A stretch of 64,000 bases of DNA. It comes from CAWAYR01 sp050250875 (GTDB lineage: Bacteria; Acidobacteriota; Vicinamibacteria; Vicinamibacterales; UBA2999). Below the pieces are notes generated by a model, which ran no database searches, was not told the origin of the DNA, and saw nothing but the letters and a program-made list of their open reading frames with translations. Both the position numbers and the translations under genes were made by a program. Location of the stretch: the NCBI GenBank assembly GCA_050250875.1, contig JBFWNV010000001.1, positions 1,302,001 to 1,366,000 on the forward strand. The letters run 5' to 3'. Of the stretch, positions 9,601 to 17,385 are shown piece by piece (the first letter of the stretch is position 1; each line of letters begins with the position of its first letter).

Positions 9601-9704
9601 GGTCTGCGCGCACCGCGCATCCCTATCACTGGGCCAGCTTCATCCAGTCGGGCGCGTGGGGTCCGCTGCCGGACCACCGCCCCGCCGGCGCCAGCCGACG
9701 ATGA
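6621..9704 (+). CDS. Secreted TPR-CHAT (caspase-like) protein
   Basis: About 1027 residues. A signal-type N-terminus (RRSRRLAWALVCLGLAVAGS) is followed by about ten 42-residue kinesin-light-chain type TPRs (YxxALxIxExxLGPxHPxVAxxLNNLA), roughly residues 40-500. An intermediate helical region leads to a C-terminal CHAT domain of the caspase/separase superfamily. The catalytic dyad is visible: His865 in HVATHGFF and Cys924 in VVLSACDTGVG. CHAT proteases are usually cytoplasmic in defence or signalling systems; this Acidobacteria-style version appears exported or membrane-tethered. Starts at 6591, 6621 and 6630 are possible; 6621 or 6630 gives the best signal peptide. A sigma/anti-sigma pair follows directly. 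Confidence 0.85.
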   Translation: MAAMRRSRRLAWALVCLGLAVAGSYGRAVSAQPSSTRGNAESLLAESRALREAGKYADALTQARQALAVHERELGPEDLRVADALHQVALVLDDLHDYAAAEPVNRRALAIRERLLGPEHPDVATSLFNLAWLAKSRQEFAAAEALYRRALAIQERAFGPDHAEVATTLNDLAVLMNQTGRYDEAVALHRRVLGIRERDGNSDGVGVSLNNLARVYMNQGDYERAADTYRQSVSRWESAVGSDHPRVANALDGLAQATASSGDYTAAEPLYLRALAIRERALGPDHPEVGTTLNNLAVLYRDKGDDERAVPLLRRDLAITEAKLGPNHAFVAPTLSNLALIAFQQRDYAQADALLRRALTIQERALGPDHLAVGITLSRLGRVAAGDRSNEAAQAEALLERALTTLEKAVGPNHPEVATVLAGLATLRERQGDERASEALVRRALATQESVLGASHPDVADSLERMSAIRLRAADVTGAVAYLARSYDIRERLLARNLLLGSDRQRARYLALFTGDIDRAISLHVREAPDSPNALALAISTILRRKGRALDVARDSVAVLRRHAAAPQQELFDRLGAARARLATVTLRGPAGATAAAYRAQRQRLAARVEELEADLSRESVAFRADGHPIDPIAVQHAIPPGTALVEYARYHPLLRGDASPLPARFVAYVLGPAASPPRWIDLGEAAAIDAAVTRWRTALRDPHRTEEARLARAVDHLVLEPVRPLLDGATHLLIAPDGALNLIPFAALRDASGRHALERYTITLLTSGRDLLRLADLGDSRSEAVVVAAPAFGDPPLVPAPDGRGGPSRVDGSRPFFGPLPGVAAEVRALRALLPGARILTGSEATESAVRRLAGPRLLHVATHGFFHEAARAADPLDDAMARSGLALAGANRTPTQDDGVLTAVEAAGLDLFGTRLVVLSACDTGVGDVRVGEGVYGLRRALVLAGAESQVMSLWPVSDRSTRDLVIGYYRRITGGAGRAEALRHAQLELLRSARTAHPYHWASFIQSGAWGPLPDHRPAGASRR

Positions 9705-9723
9705 GACGGCCGCGATCCTGCCG

Positions 9724-10293
9724 GTGAGACGACGCGAACTGAGCGCAGGCCCGTTCGAACGGTTGCTCGCCGCACTGGATGCGGATCGCGACCGGGCGGC
9801 GGACCGCTACGAAGACCTGCGACGCATCCTCCTCCGCTTCTTCGAATGGCGCGGCGTGCCGTTCCCCGAAGACTCCGTCGACGAGACCTTCGACCGCGTC
9901 GGGCGGCGGTTGGCGGAAGGCGTGGCGATCGACAACGTGCCCGGCTACGCCTATCGGGTCGCGACGCACGTCGTCCTCGAGGCCCGCAAGGGGCCGGACA
10001 GCCGGCGGGTCTACGGCGCGGTGACCGATCCGCCGGCCGCCTCCCCTGACGCGCAGGACGCCACCCGGCACGAGGCGCGACTGTCGTGCCTCGACGACTG
10101 CCTGGCCGCGCTTCCCGCCGACGGGCGCGGGCTCATCCTCGAGTACTACCGTGACGACGACGGTGGACGGATCGCCAGACGGCGCGAGCTGGCGCGCCGT
10201 CTCGACATCAACGCCGAAGCGCTCGCCAACCGCGCTCAGCGGCTGCGAGACAAACTGCAGACGTGTGTCCGCGCCTGTCTCGGGCGACGGTGA
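9724..10293 (+). CDS. ECF-like RNA polymerase sigma factor
   Basis: A 189-residue protein with a region-2-like helical part (YEDLRRILLRFFEWRG, DETFDRVGRRLAEG, VPGYAYRVATHVVLEARK) and a region-4-like part (CLDDCLAALPADGRGLILEYY, ending RRRELARRLDINAEALANRAQRLRDKL with a helix-turn-helix look). It belongs to the divergent sigma-70-like factors common in Acidobacteria. The start is GTG at 9724, 19 bp after the TPR-CHAT stop; an anti-sigma gene follows after 78 bp. The pair probably controls this locus, including the secreted proteins downstream, though no promoter motif was identified. Confidence 0.7.
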   Translation: MRRRELSAGPFERLLAALDADRDRAADRYEDLRRILLRFFEWRGVPFPEDSVDETFDRVGRRLAEGVAIDNVPGYAYRVATHVVLEARKGPDSRRVYGAVTDPPAASPDAQDATRHEARLSCLDDCLAALPADGRGLILEYYRDDDGGRIARRRELARRLDINAEALANRAQRLRDKLQTCVRACLGRR

Positions 10294-10371
10294 CGACATG
10301 GTTGACGGGTTTCGCCCACTGAAGGTGACGGGCCGCGATCGCCGACGCACCGCGACCGGAAGCCGCGACTC

Positions 10372-11238
10372 ATGAACGACGCCACCACGAAGACGCGGTA
10401 CTTGCTCGGCGAGCTCTCCGATCGTGAGCGCGCCGAGATGGAAGCGCGCTACTGTTCGGACGCCCGGACGTTCGCGGCGCTCGTCGAAGTCGAGAACGGC
10501 CTCATCGACGACTACGTGCGGGGGCGGCTCACCGAGGAGGTCCGCGTCCGGTTCGAGGCGGCCTACCTGTCGTCGCCGGCGCGGCGGGAGCGGGTGCTGT
10601 TCGCCCGCGCGCTGGTCAGGAGCGCCGACGCGCCGGCGTCGGCAGCGCCGCCTGGGCCGACCCATCGGCCGGCCTCCGAGCGTGCATGGTGGGCGGTGCT
10701 GAGGGGTTCCCGCCTCGCGATGGCCACCGCCGCGGCCCTCGTGCTGGTCGCGAGCGGAATCTGGCTCGTCCTCGATCGGTCACCGGCGCTGCCCGACCAG
10801 GCTGCGGCTGATGACGCGGGGCAAGCGCCGGTTGCGGGTCCCCGGCAGAGCCGGGACGCGGCGCCTTCCGACGCTGCGGCGCCGCCCGCTGAGACCATCG
10901 TCGCGCTGACTCTCACGGTAGGTGCTGGTGAGCGGTCGGCCAACCCCGTCCCGCCGCCCGCCGTGACCATTCCGCCGGGTACCACCGATGTCCGGCTGCA
11001 GTTGAGGTTGCGCGAGCACGACTACCCGAGATACCGCATCGGCGTCAGGGCCATCGGCGCCGGTGAGGTGTTTGCCGCGACCGACCTCCGTCCGGAGCAG
11101 GCGGGGGATACCGCGATGCTCGCCGTGAGCGTGCCGACGGACCGTCTGACATCCGGCGACTACCTGCTCACGCTCCAGGGGGAAACGGCAGCGGGTGAGA
11201 TCGACGAGCTGAGCCAGACCATCTTCCGCGTGCGATAG
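10372..11238 (+). CDS. Transmembrane anti-sigma factor
   Basis: A 288-residue protein. The N-terminal cytoplasmic domain TRYLLGELSDRERAEMEARY..LVEVENGLIDDYVRGRL is typical of anti-sigma proteins lacking the zinc HxxxCxxC motif. One TM helix lies near residues 118-138 (LAMATAAALVLVASGIWLVL). A Pro/Ala-rich linker follows, then an extracytoplasmic beta-rich domain that may sense an envelope signal. Its position after the sigma-like gene supports the pairing. Start ATG 10372. Confidence 0.75.
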   Translation: MNDATTKTRYLLGELSDRERAEMEARYCSDARTFAALVEVENGLIDDYVRGRLTEEVRVRFEAAYLSSPARRERVLFARALVRSADAPASAAPPGPTHRPASERAWWAVLRGSRLAMATAAALVLVASGIWLVLDRSPALPDQAAADDAGQAPVAGPRQSRDAAPSDAAAPPAETIVALTLTVGAGERSANPVPPPAVTIPPGTTDVRLQLRLREHDYPRYRIGVRAIGAGEVFAATDLRPEQAGDTAMLAVSVPTDRLTSGDYLLTLQGETAAGEIDELSQTIFRVR

Positions 11239-11318
11239 GTTTCTGCCCGTTCCGCCACTGGAGGCGAGGCGGGGCGGCCCGCGTCTCACGGTCTGCACAG
11301 GGCCGGAGGGCGAAACCG

Positions 11319-13118
11319 ATGACGAAGTGGACCATCAACCGGCTGGCGACCGCCATGGCAGTCGTCTGGCTCCATCCGTCGACCCTGTCCGCGACGATCA
11401 TCACCGGGACGCTCGATGGCATCCCGCCGCCGCAGTCGGTCCACTACGTCGGTGAGGTCACCGGCGCGGTCAACCGGAGACTGTCGCAGAACGACGTCAG
11501 ATCGACGTGCAGCGGCGCCAAGGCCTTTCCCGGCTTCTTCTCGGTGGTGCAACCCTATCGTTACGACGCCTATACGTTCACGGCCAGCGAGACCAGGTGC
11601 CTCACGGTCAGAGTCCAGAAACTGAACAGTGCTGGCGCGCCGTATCTGTCGGCCTACTCCGACTTCGACCCGGGCGACGTCTCCCACGGTTATCTCGCCG
11701 ATTCGGGCACCCCGGGCGGATTCGTCGGCGCTGCCGCTCTCTCACTGAACGTCACCGCGGGTCAGACCTACACCGTGGTGGTGACCGATGCCTCGAGCCT
11801 GCAGCCGAGCACCGGCCAATACGAGCTGACGTTCGACGAGCCGTTCACCGGACGGACCGACGCGGTTCTCGACGCCACGGCACCGGCGTCGTCGCCGCGG
11901 TATTTCGGCGAACGGACCGGGACGATTGCCGGCGCGCGCGTGTTTCGCGACGGCGTCCCGTCGTCGTGCGGCGTCGCTCGCGCGTTCCCCGGCGTTGCCG
12001 GCACCGGCCCGTTTCGCTTCGACGCGGTGCGGTTCGTCGCGCCGCTGACCGGGTGCGTCACGGTGTCGCTTCGGCTCCAGGGGGGCTTCGGCTCCGTCCA
12101 TGCCTATGCCAACGATTTCGATCCGATCTTCGTGGGCACGGGGTGGCTGGCCGAAGCCGGGGTGGGGGTGACCTCGCCGTTTCCCACCGCGTCGTTGTCG
12201 CTGCACGTCGTGGCCGGCCAGACCTATGCGCTGGTGGTCGTCAACGCCGTGGCCGGGCAGGAAGGGCTGGCCTACGAGCTGGTCGTATCGGTTCCCGCGC
12301 AGCCGCCCCGGCGGCTGCGGACCGCGGTCCAGGCCGGCCAGGCGCTGACGTTTCGGTGGGCGCCGCCCATCGACGGACCGCCCCCGACCGGGTACGTCCT
12401 CGAGGGGGGGGTCGCCCCCGGTCAGGTGCTGGCCAGTGTGCCGACCAGCGGCAGTGCGCCGATCACCACGCTCGCCGTGCCCAGCGGGGCCTACTATGTG
12501 CGCGCGCGGACGGTCGCGGGGGCCGAGTCGAGCGGCCCGTCCAACGAGATCCGCGTGTTCGTGAACACGCCGGCGCCGCCGTCGCCCCCGGTGGGCCTGA
12601 CCGGGCTGGTGAACGGCTCGGCCCTGACCCTGTCGTGGGGGAACACGTTCGAGGGCGCGCCGCCCACCGGGATCGTGCTGGAGGTCACGGGCGCGGCGGT
12701 GGCGGCGATCCCGCTGCCGCCCGGCGAGGCCGTGGCGTTCGCCGGCGCGCCGGGGGGCAGCTACACGCTGCGCGTGCGCGCCGTGAATGCGGCCGGCGCC
12801 AGCGCGCCGTCCAATGCCGTCACCGTCCACGTGCCGAGCCAGTGCTCGGGAGGCCCGCAGCCCCCGGCCAACTTCCTCGCCTACCGCGTGGGCACCACGG
12901 TCGTCGCTCTGTGGGACCCACCGACCACCGGGCCGGCGGCGACGAGCTTCGTCCTCGACGTATCCGGGTCTGTCACCGCGAGCGTCCCGACTGCGGGGCG
13001 CACGCTCAGGGGTCCGCTGCCACCGGGCAGCTACACCCTGACGGTGCGCGCCCGGAACGCGTGCGGCACGAGCGTCGGCACGCCGGTGCAGACGGTGGCA
13101 TTGCAGCCGACGTGTTGA
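11319..13118 (+). CDS. Secreted beta-sandwich/Fn3-repeat protein, paralogue 1
   Basis: A 599-residue exported protein (signal peptide about residues 1-25). Two beta-sandwich modules, about residues 30-175 and 185-325, each have YRYDAYTFTA or FRFDAVRFVA strands, CLTVRVQ/CVTVSLR and AGQTYxxVV, resembling PPC (pre-peptidase C-terminal) domains with a Cys pair. Three Fn3-like modules follow, about residues 330-430, 435-520 and 525-599 (LTFRWAPPIDGPPPTGY, LTLSWGNTFEGAPPTG, VVALWDPPTTGPAATS). No catalytic motif is seen, so it is probably a surface or secreted structural/adhesive protein. First of three tandem paralogues; codons from about 205 to 540 are nearly identical to paralogue 3. Confidence 0.75.
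   Translation: MTKWTINRLATAMAVVWLHPSTLSATIITGTLDGIPPPQSVHYVGEVTGAVNRRLSQNDVRSTCSGAKAFPGFFSVVQPYRYDAYTFTASETRCLTVRVQKLNSAGAPYLSAYSDFDPGDVSHGYLADSGTPGGFVGAAALSLNVTAGQTYTVVVTDASSLQPSTGQYELTFDEPFTGRTDAVLDATAPASSPRYFGERTGTIAGARVFRDGVPSSCGVARAFPGVAGTGPFRFDAVRFVAPLTGCVTVSLRLQGGFGSVHAYANDFDPIFVGTGWLAEAGVGVTSPFPTASLSLHVVAGQTYALVVVNAVAGQEGLAYELVVSVPAQPPRRLRTAVQAGQALTFRWAPPIDGPPPTGYVLEGGVAPGQVLASVPTSGSAPITTLAVPSGAYYVRARTVAGAESSGPSNEIRVFVNTPAPPSPPVGLTGLVNGSALTLSWGNTFEGAPPTGIVLEVTGAAVAAIPLPPGEAVAFAGAPGGSYTLRVRAVNAAGASAPSNAVTVHVPSQCSGGPQPPANFLAYRVGTTVVALWDPPTTGPAATSFVLDVSGSVTASVPTAGRTLRGPLPPGSYTLTVRARNACGTSVGTPVQTVALQPTC
11931..12938 (+). repeat. 1,008-bp direct repeat, copy 1
   Basis: Matches 15723-16730 (offset 3,792 bp) in the same reading frame of paralogue 3. 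I count six mismatches, all in the first 210 bp. The remaining 798 bp (12141-12938) show no difference that I can find by eye. The flanks diverge sharply on both sides, which fits gene conversion or a recent recombination. Confidence 0.9.
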
Positions 13119-13189
13119 TCGTCGCGCGACGGGTCTGGCCGACACCGCCGTGCCCGCCCTGCGAAACGGCCGAGTGGAGGGGCGATTCG

Positions 13190-15001
13190 ATGCGGCGCTG
13201 GATCCTTCGACGCACGGCAGAGGCCGTGGGGGTGCTGGCGGTCGTCGGCCTCGTGCCCTCGGCTGCCGTGGCGACGGTCCTCACCGGGACGCTCGATGCG
13301 ATCTCGCCACCGGAGTCGGCCGACTACTTCGGCGAGGCGACCGGGCTGGCCAGCGGCAGAATCGTGCTGGCGGCGCCGCGCTCCACCTGTGGCGCTGCGA
13401 AACCGTTTCCGGGTGTCTCTGTCACTCCGGGTCCATACCGCTACGACGTGTTTACGTTCACCGCACTCGAGTCGCGGTGCCTCACGGTCAGAGTCCAGCG
13501 TGTCGGTCAGGTCGGTGAGCCGCACGTGTCGGCTTACGCGGCCTTCAACCCGAGCGACCTCGCCGAGGGCTACCTGGCCGACTCGGGTACCTCGGCGCTC
13601 GGCGTCGGCGCCATCGCGCTGTCGATGAACGTCCTGGTGGGCCAGACCTACACGCTGGTGGTGACCGATCGCCAGCCTTCGAACGATGGCGCGCGCTACG
13701 AGCTGACCTTCGACGAGCCCTTCACCGGTGCCATGACCAGCGTGTCGACTCCGCCATCGTCACCGATGTACTTCGGCGAATTCGCGGGAGACATTGCTGG
13801 ACCCCGCGTCTTTCGCGATGGCGTGCCATCGTCCTGCGACGTCCCTCGAGCCTTCCCCGGCACCGTGGGCACCGTCGGCCCGTATCGCTTCAACACCGTC
13901 CAGTTCGTCGCCTCGCTGTCCGGATGCGTCACGGTGCGGCTGAGATTCTTCGGCGGCCAGGGCTTCGCCGGATTCGGGTCCGTCCATGCGTACGCGAACT
14001 ACTTCAGCCCCGCCGATGTCACCAGCGGATGGCTCGCCGAGGCCGGGGTCGGCGTGACCTCGCCGTCTCCCACGGCGTCGTTCTCGATGAACGTCGTGGC
14101 CGGCCAGACCTACGCGCTGGTGGTGGTCAATGCCGTCGCCGGCGAAAGCAGTCTGGCGTACGAGCTCGACGTCTCCGTCCCGATCCAGCCGCCGCGCCTG
14201 TTTCGGACGTCTGCTCAGGATGGCGGCGCGTTGACGTTTCGATGGGCGCCGCCGATTGACGGACCGCCGCCGACCGGCTACGTCATCGAGGGCGGCGTCA
14301 ACCCCGGCCAGGTGCTGGCGAGTCTCCCCACCGCCACGGCCGTCCCCGTGACGGCCCTCCACGCCCCCGATGGCGCCTTCTACGTGCGTGCCCGGTCAAT
14401 CGCGGGAGCCGAATCGAGCGGTCCGTCCAACGAAGTCCGCGTGTTCGTCAACACGCCGGCCGTTCCGTCGCCGCCCGTGGCACTCACCGGTCTGGTCATC
14501 GGGGCGACGCTGACGTTGTCGTGGCGGAACACGTTCGGGGGTGCACCCCCGACGGGCCTGGTCCTCGACGTCACGGGTTCGGCGGTCACGTCGATCCCGT
14601 TGCCGTTGGCGGAGAGCGCGTCGTTCGCCGCGGTCCCCGGCGGCTCCTACACGTTGCGCCTGCGCGCCGCCAACGCCGCCGGCGCCAGCTCGCAATCGAA
14701 CGCGATCCCGGTCCACGTGCCGAGCGCGTGCTCGGGAGGCCCGCGTCCCCCGGCCGACTTCCTGACCTATCGTGTGGGCTCCACGGTCGTCGCCGTGTGG
14801 GATCCGCCGACGACCGGGCCGGCCGCGACGAGCTTCATCCTCCACGTGACCGGGGCCTTCATCGGCAGCTTCCCGACCTCCCGACGGAGCATCAGCGGCG
14901 CGGTGCCACCGGGCACCTACACTCTGGCCGTGCGGGCGCAGAACGCCTGCGGCACGAGCGTCGCGACGCCGGTACAGACGGTGGTCGTTCCTGCGGGCTG
15001 A
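13190..15001 (+). CDS. Secreted beta-sandwich/Fn3-repeat protein, paralogue 2
   Basis: A 603-residue exported protein with the same architecture as its neighbours: signal peptide (RRTAEAVGVLAVVGLVPSAA), two PPC-like beta-sandwich modules, three Fn3-like modules. The start ATG at 13190 is set by GGAGG 10 nt upstream and the signal peptide; the frame is open much further upstream but overlaps paralogue 1, so that part is a shadow. It is clearly diverged at DNA level from both neighbours, although their shared block lies on each side of it. No enzymatic motif. Confidence 0.75.
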   Translation: MRRWILRRTAEAVGVLAVVGLVPSAAVATVLTGTLDAISPPESADYFGEATGLASGRIVLAAPRSTCGAAKPFPGVSVTPGPYRYDVFTFTALESRCLTVRVQRVGQVGEPHVSAYAAFNPSDLAEGYLADSGTSALGVGAIALSMNVLVGQTYTLVVTDRQPSNDGARYELTFDEPFTGAMTSVSTPPSSPMYFGEFAGDIAGPRVFRDGVPSSCDVPRAFPGTVGTVGPYRFNTVQFVASLSGCVTVRLRFFGGQGFAGFGSVHAYANYFSPADVTSGWLAEAGVGVTSPSPTASFSMNVVAGQTYALVVVNAVAGESSLAYELDVSVPIQPPRLFRTSAQDGGALTFRWAPPIDGPPPTGYVIEGGVNPGQVLASLPTATAVPVTALHAPDGAFYVRARSIAGAESSGPSNEVRVFVNTPAVPSPPVALTGLVIGATLTLSWRNTFGGAPPTGLVLDVTGSAVTSIPLPLAESASFAAVPGGSYTLRLRAANAAGASSQSNAIPVHVPSACSGGPRPPADFLTYRVGSTVVAVWDPPTTGPAATSFILHVTGAFIGSFPTSRRSISGAVPPGTYTLAVRAQNACGTSVATPVQTVVVPAG

Positions 15002-15110
15002 TGGCGGCGGGCGATAGGTTTCCGGCGCCGTTGCCACTGGAGGAGAGGCGAACGCCGGTCAGGGGACGGCGGCGACGCCGCGGCCAGCGTGTGGCCCGGA
15101 GGGCAGGCCC

Positions 15111-16910
15111 GTGAGTCACCGGACCGTCAGACAGTGGGTGGCCGCGATCGCGTTGGCCAGCCTGTGGCCGTCGATCGGCGCGGCGGCGATCATCTCCGGG
15201 ACGCTCGACGCGACCCCGCCGCCGCAATCGGTCCAGTACCCGCTCGCCGCCACGGGGCTGTCGTATCGCATGTTGAACCTCAACGGCGTCCCCTCGACGT
15301 GCGGGACGGCGAAGGGCCTGCCTGGGGTCCTGTCCCTGGTCAATCATCGCTACGACGCCTATACGTTCACCGCGCTCGAGACCAGGTGCCTCACCGTCAG
15401 GTTGAAGGGCCTCAGTGCCCAGGCAGCCGTATATGTGGCTGCCTATTCCGCGTTCGATTCCGCCAATGTCGGACAGGGCTACCTCGCCGACTCGGGCTCA
15501 CGGTCGGACGTCGACTCCCATTCGGTGGCCCTGTCGTTGAACGTGTCTGCCGGTCAGACCTACACGCTGGTCGTGACCAACCAGTTCGCCGACGACGTTG
15601 CCGACGCGCGCTACGAGCTCACCTTCGACGAGCCGTTCACGGGCGTGACGCTGTCGACGCTCGACACCTCGCCACCGTCACCGTCACCGCGGTACTTCCA
15701 CGAGACGACGGGAATCATCAGTGGCGCGCGCGTGTTTCGCGACGGCGTCCCGTCGTCGTGCGGCGTCGCTCGCGCGTTCCCCGGCGTTGCCGGCACCGGG
15801 CCGTTTCGCTTCGACGCGGTGCGGTTCGTCGCGCCGCTGACCGGGTGCGTCACGGTATCGCTGCGTCTCCAGGGGGGCTTCGGCTCCGTCCATGCCTATG
15901 CCAACGAATTCGATCCGATCTTCGTGGGCACGGGCTGGCTGGCCGAAGCCGGGGTGGGGGTGACCTCGCCGTTTCCCACCGCGTCGTTGTCGCTGCACGT
16001 CGTGGCCGGCCAGACCTATGCGCTGGTGGTCGTCAACGCCGTGGCCGGGCAGGAAGGGCTGGCCTACGAGCTGGTCGTATCGGTTCCCGCGCAGCCGCCC
16101 CGGCGGCTGCGGACCGCGGTCCAGGCCGGCCAGGCGCTGACGTTTCGGTGGGCGCCGCCCATCGACGGACCGCCCCCGACCGGGTACGTCCTCGAGGGGG
16201 GGGTCGCCCCCGGTCAGGTGCTGGCCAGTGTGCCGACCAGCGGCAGTGCGCCGATCACCACGCTCGCCGTGCCCAGCGGGGCCTACTATGTGCGCGCGCG
16301 GACGGTCGCGGGGGCCGAGTCGAGCGGCCCGTCCAACGAGATCCGCGTGTTCGTGAACACGCCGGCGCCGCCGTCGCCCCCGGTGGGCCTGACCGGGCTG
16401 GTGAACGGCTCGGCCCTGACCCTGTCGTGGGGGAACACGTTCGAGGGCGCGCCGCCCACCGGGATCGTGCTGGAGGTCACGGGCGCGGCGGTGGCGGCGA
16501 TCCCGCTGCCGCCCGGCGAGGCCGTGGCGTTCGCCGGCGCGCCGGGGGGCAGCTACACGCTGCGCGTGCGCGCCGTGAATGCGGCCGGCGCCAGCGCGCC
16601 GTCCAATGCCGTCACCGTCCACGTGCCGAGCCAGTGCTCGGGAGGCCCGCAGCCCCCGGCCAACTTCCTCGCCTACCGCGTGGGCACCACGGTCGTCGCT
16701 CTGTGGGACCCACCGACCACCGGGCCGGCGCCCACCCACTTCGTGCTCGATGTGAACGGCGCTTTCGTCGGCAGCGTCGCGACCGTCGGGCGGAGTCTGA
16801 GCGGACCCGTGCCGCCCGGCACCTACGAACTGGCCGTTAGGGCCCAGAATCCCTGCGGCCCGAGTGTCGCCACCCCGGTGCAGACGGTGACGATTCCGCC
16901 ACCCGTCTGA
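15111..16910 (+). CDS. Secreted beta-sandwich/Fn3-repeat protein, paralogue 3
   Basis: A 599-residue exported protein with signal peptide (RQWVAAIALASLWPSIGAAA), two PPC-like and three Fn3-like modules. The start is GTG at 15111, preceded by GGAGGGCAGGCCC. The N-terminal 200 residues and the last 60 differ from paralogue 1, but the middle is nearly identical (the direct repeat). The leader at about 15014-15050 (CGATAGGTTTC..CCACTGGAGG) also resembles the leader of paralogue 1 at about 11234-11265, so the whole unit was once duplicated. It ends 40 bp before the convergent arfB. Confidence 0.75.
   Translation: MSHRTVRQWVAAIALASLWPSIGAAAIISGTLDATPPPQSVQYPLAATGLSYRMLNLNGVPSTCGTAKGLPGVLSLVNHRYDAYTFTALETRCLTVRLKGLSAQAAVYVAAYSAFDSANVGQGYLADSGSRSDVDSHSVALSLNVSAGQTYTLVVTNQFADDVADARYELTFDEPFTGVTLSTLDTSPPSPSPRYFHETTGIISGARVFRDGVPSSCGVARAFPGVAGTGPFRFDAVRFVAPLTGCVTVSLRLQGGFGSVHAYANEFDPIFVGTGWLAEAGVGVTSPFPTASLSLHVVAGQTYALVVVNAVAGQEGLAYELVVSVPAQPPRRLRTAVQAGQALTFRWAPPIDGPPPTGYVLEGGVAPGQVLASVPTSGSAPITTLAVPSGAYYVRARTVAGAESSGPSNEIRVFVNTPAPPSPPVGLTGLVNGSALTLSWGNTFEGAPPTGIVLEVTGAAVAAIPLPPGEAVAFAGAPGGSYTLRVRAVNAAGASAPSNAVTVHVPSQCSGGPQPPANFLAYRVGTTVVALWDPPTTGPAPTHFVLDVNGAFVGSVATVGRSLSGPVPPGTYELAVRAQNPCGPSVATPVQTVTIPPPV
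15723..16730 (+). repeat. 1,008-bp direct repeat, copy 2
   Basis: Second copy of the block at 11931-12938, with six mismatches confined to the first 210 bp. It lies inside the central region of paralogue 3. Confidence 0.9.
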
Positions 16911-16950
16911 CGCGCGACGGCGTCGCCACGCCGATTCGAGGTGCGCGGCG

Positions 16951-17373
16951 TCAGTCGTCGCCGCGCACGCGTCCGCGGCCGCCCTTCACCGCGGCGCGCT
17001 GCTTCTTGGTGGTCAGACGCCGTTCCCGGGCCGCCCGGCCGGGACGGGTCGCCGTTCGTCGCTTCGGCCGCACCGCCGCCTGGCGAATCAGCGACGCCAG
17101 CCGCTCGCGCGCGGCGTCGCGATTCATCGCCTGGGTGCGGTGCTCGCGGCTGTCGACAAGCAGCACGCCCTCGGCGGTCATCCGGCTGCCGGCCAGCGCG
17201 GTCAGTCGGGCCTTGACGTCGGCGGGCAGGCTCGACGCCGCGACGTCGAAGCGCAGCTCCACCGCGGTGGCGACCTTGTTGACGTTCTGCCCGCCGGGGC
17301 CCGAGGCGCGCACGAACCGCTCCTGGAGGTCGCGGTCGTCGATGACCAGGCCGGGGGCGATGACGAGGGGCAT
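16951..17373 (-). CDS. arfB: Alternative ribosome-rescue factor / peptidyl-tRNA hydrolase ArfB
   Basis: A 140-residue class-I release-factor-like protein that hydrolyses peptidyl-tRNA on stalled ribosomes without a stop codon. The catalytic loop ASGPGGQNVNKV (GGQ at 27-29) is intact, there is no codon-recognition domain, and the C-terminus is a basic tail (RPKRRTATRPGRAARERRLTTKK) of the kind that enters the empty mRNA channel. Length equals the ArfB norm. Its start lies 12 bp after the amidohydrolase stop, so it is probably co-transcribed with it. Confidence 0.92.
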   Translation of the reverse strand: MPLVIAPGLVIDDRDLQERFVRASGPGGQNVNKVATAVELRFDVAASSLPADVKARLTALAGSRMTAEGVLLVDSREHRTQAMNRDAARERLASLIRQAAVRPKRRTATRPGRAARERRLTTKKQRAAVKGGRGRVRGDD

Positions 17374-17385
17374 CCCGGGCTGCTC

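Noticed and set aside
11507..13189. Upstream extension of paralogue 2 through paralogue 1 (open frame of 1164 codons)
   Set aside because: The extension is out of frame with paralogue 1 and Arg-rich without repeats. The signal peptide and ribosome site place the start at 13190.
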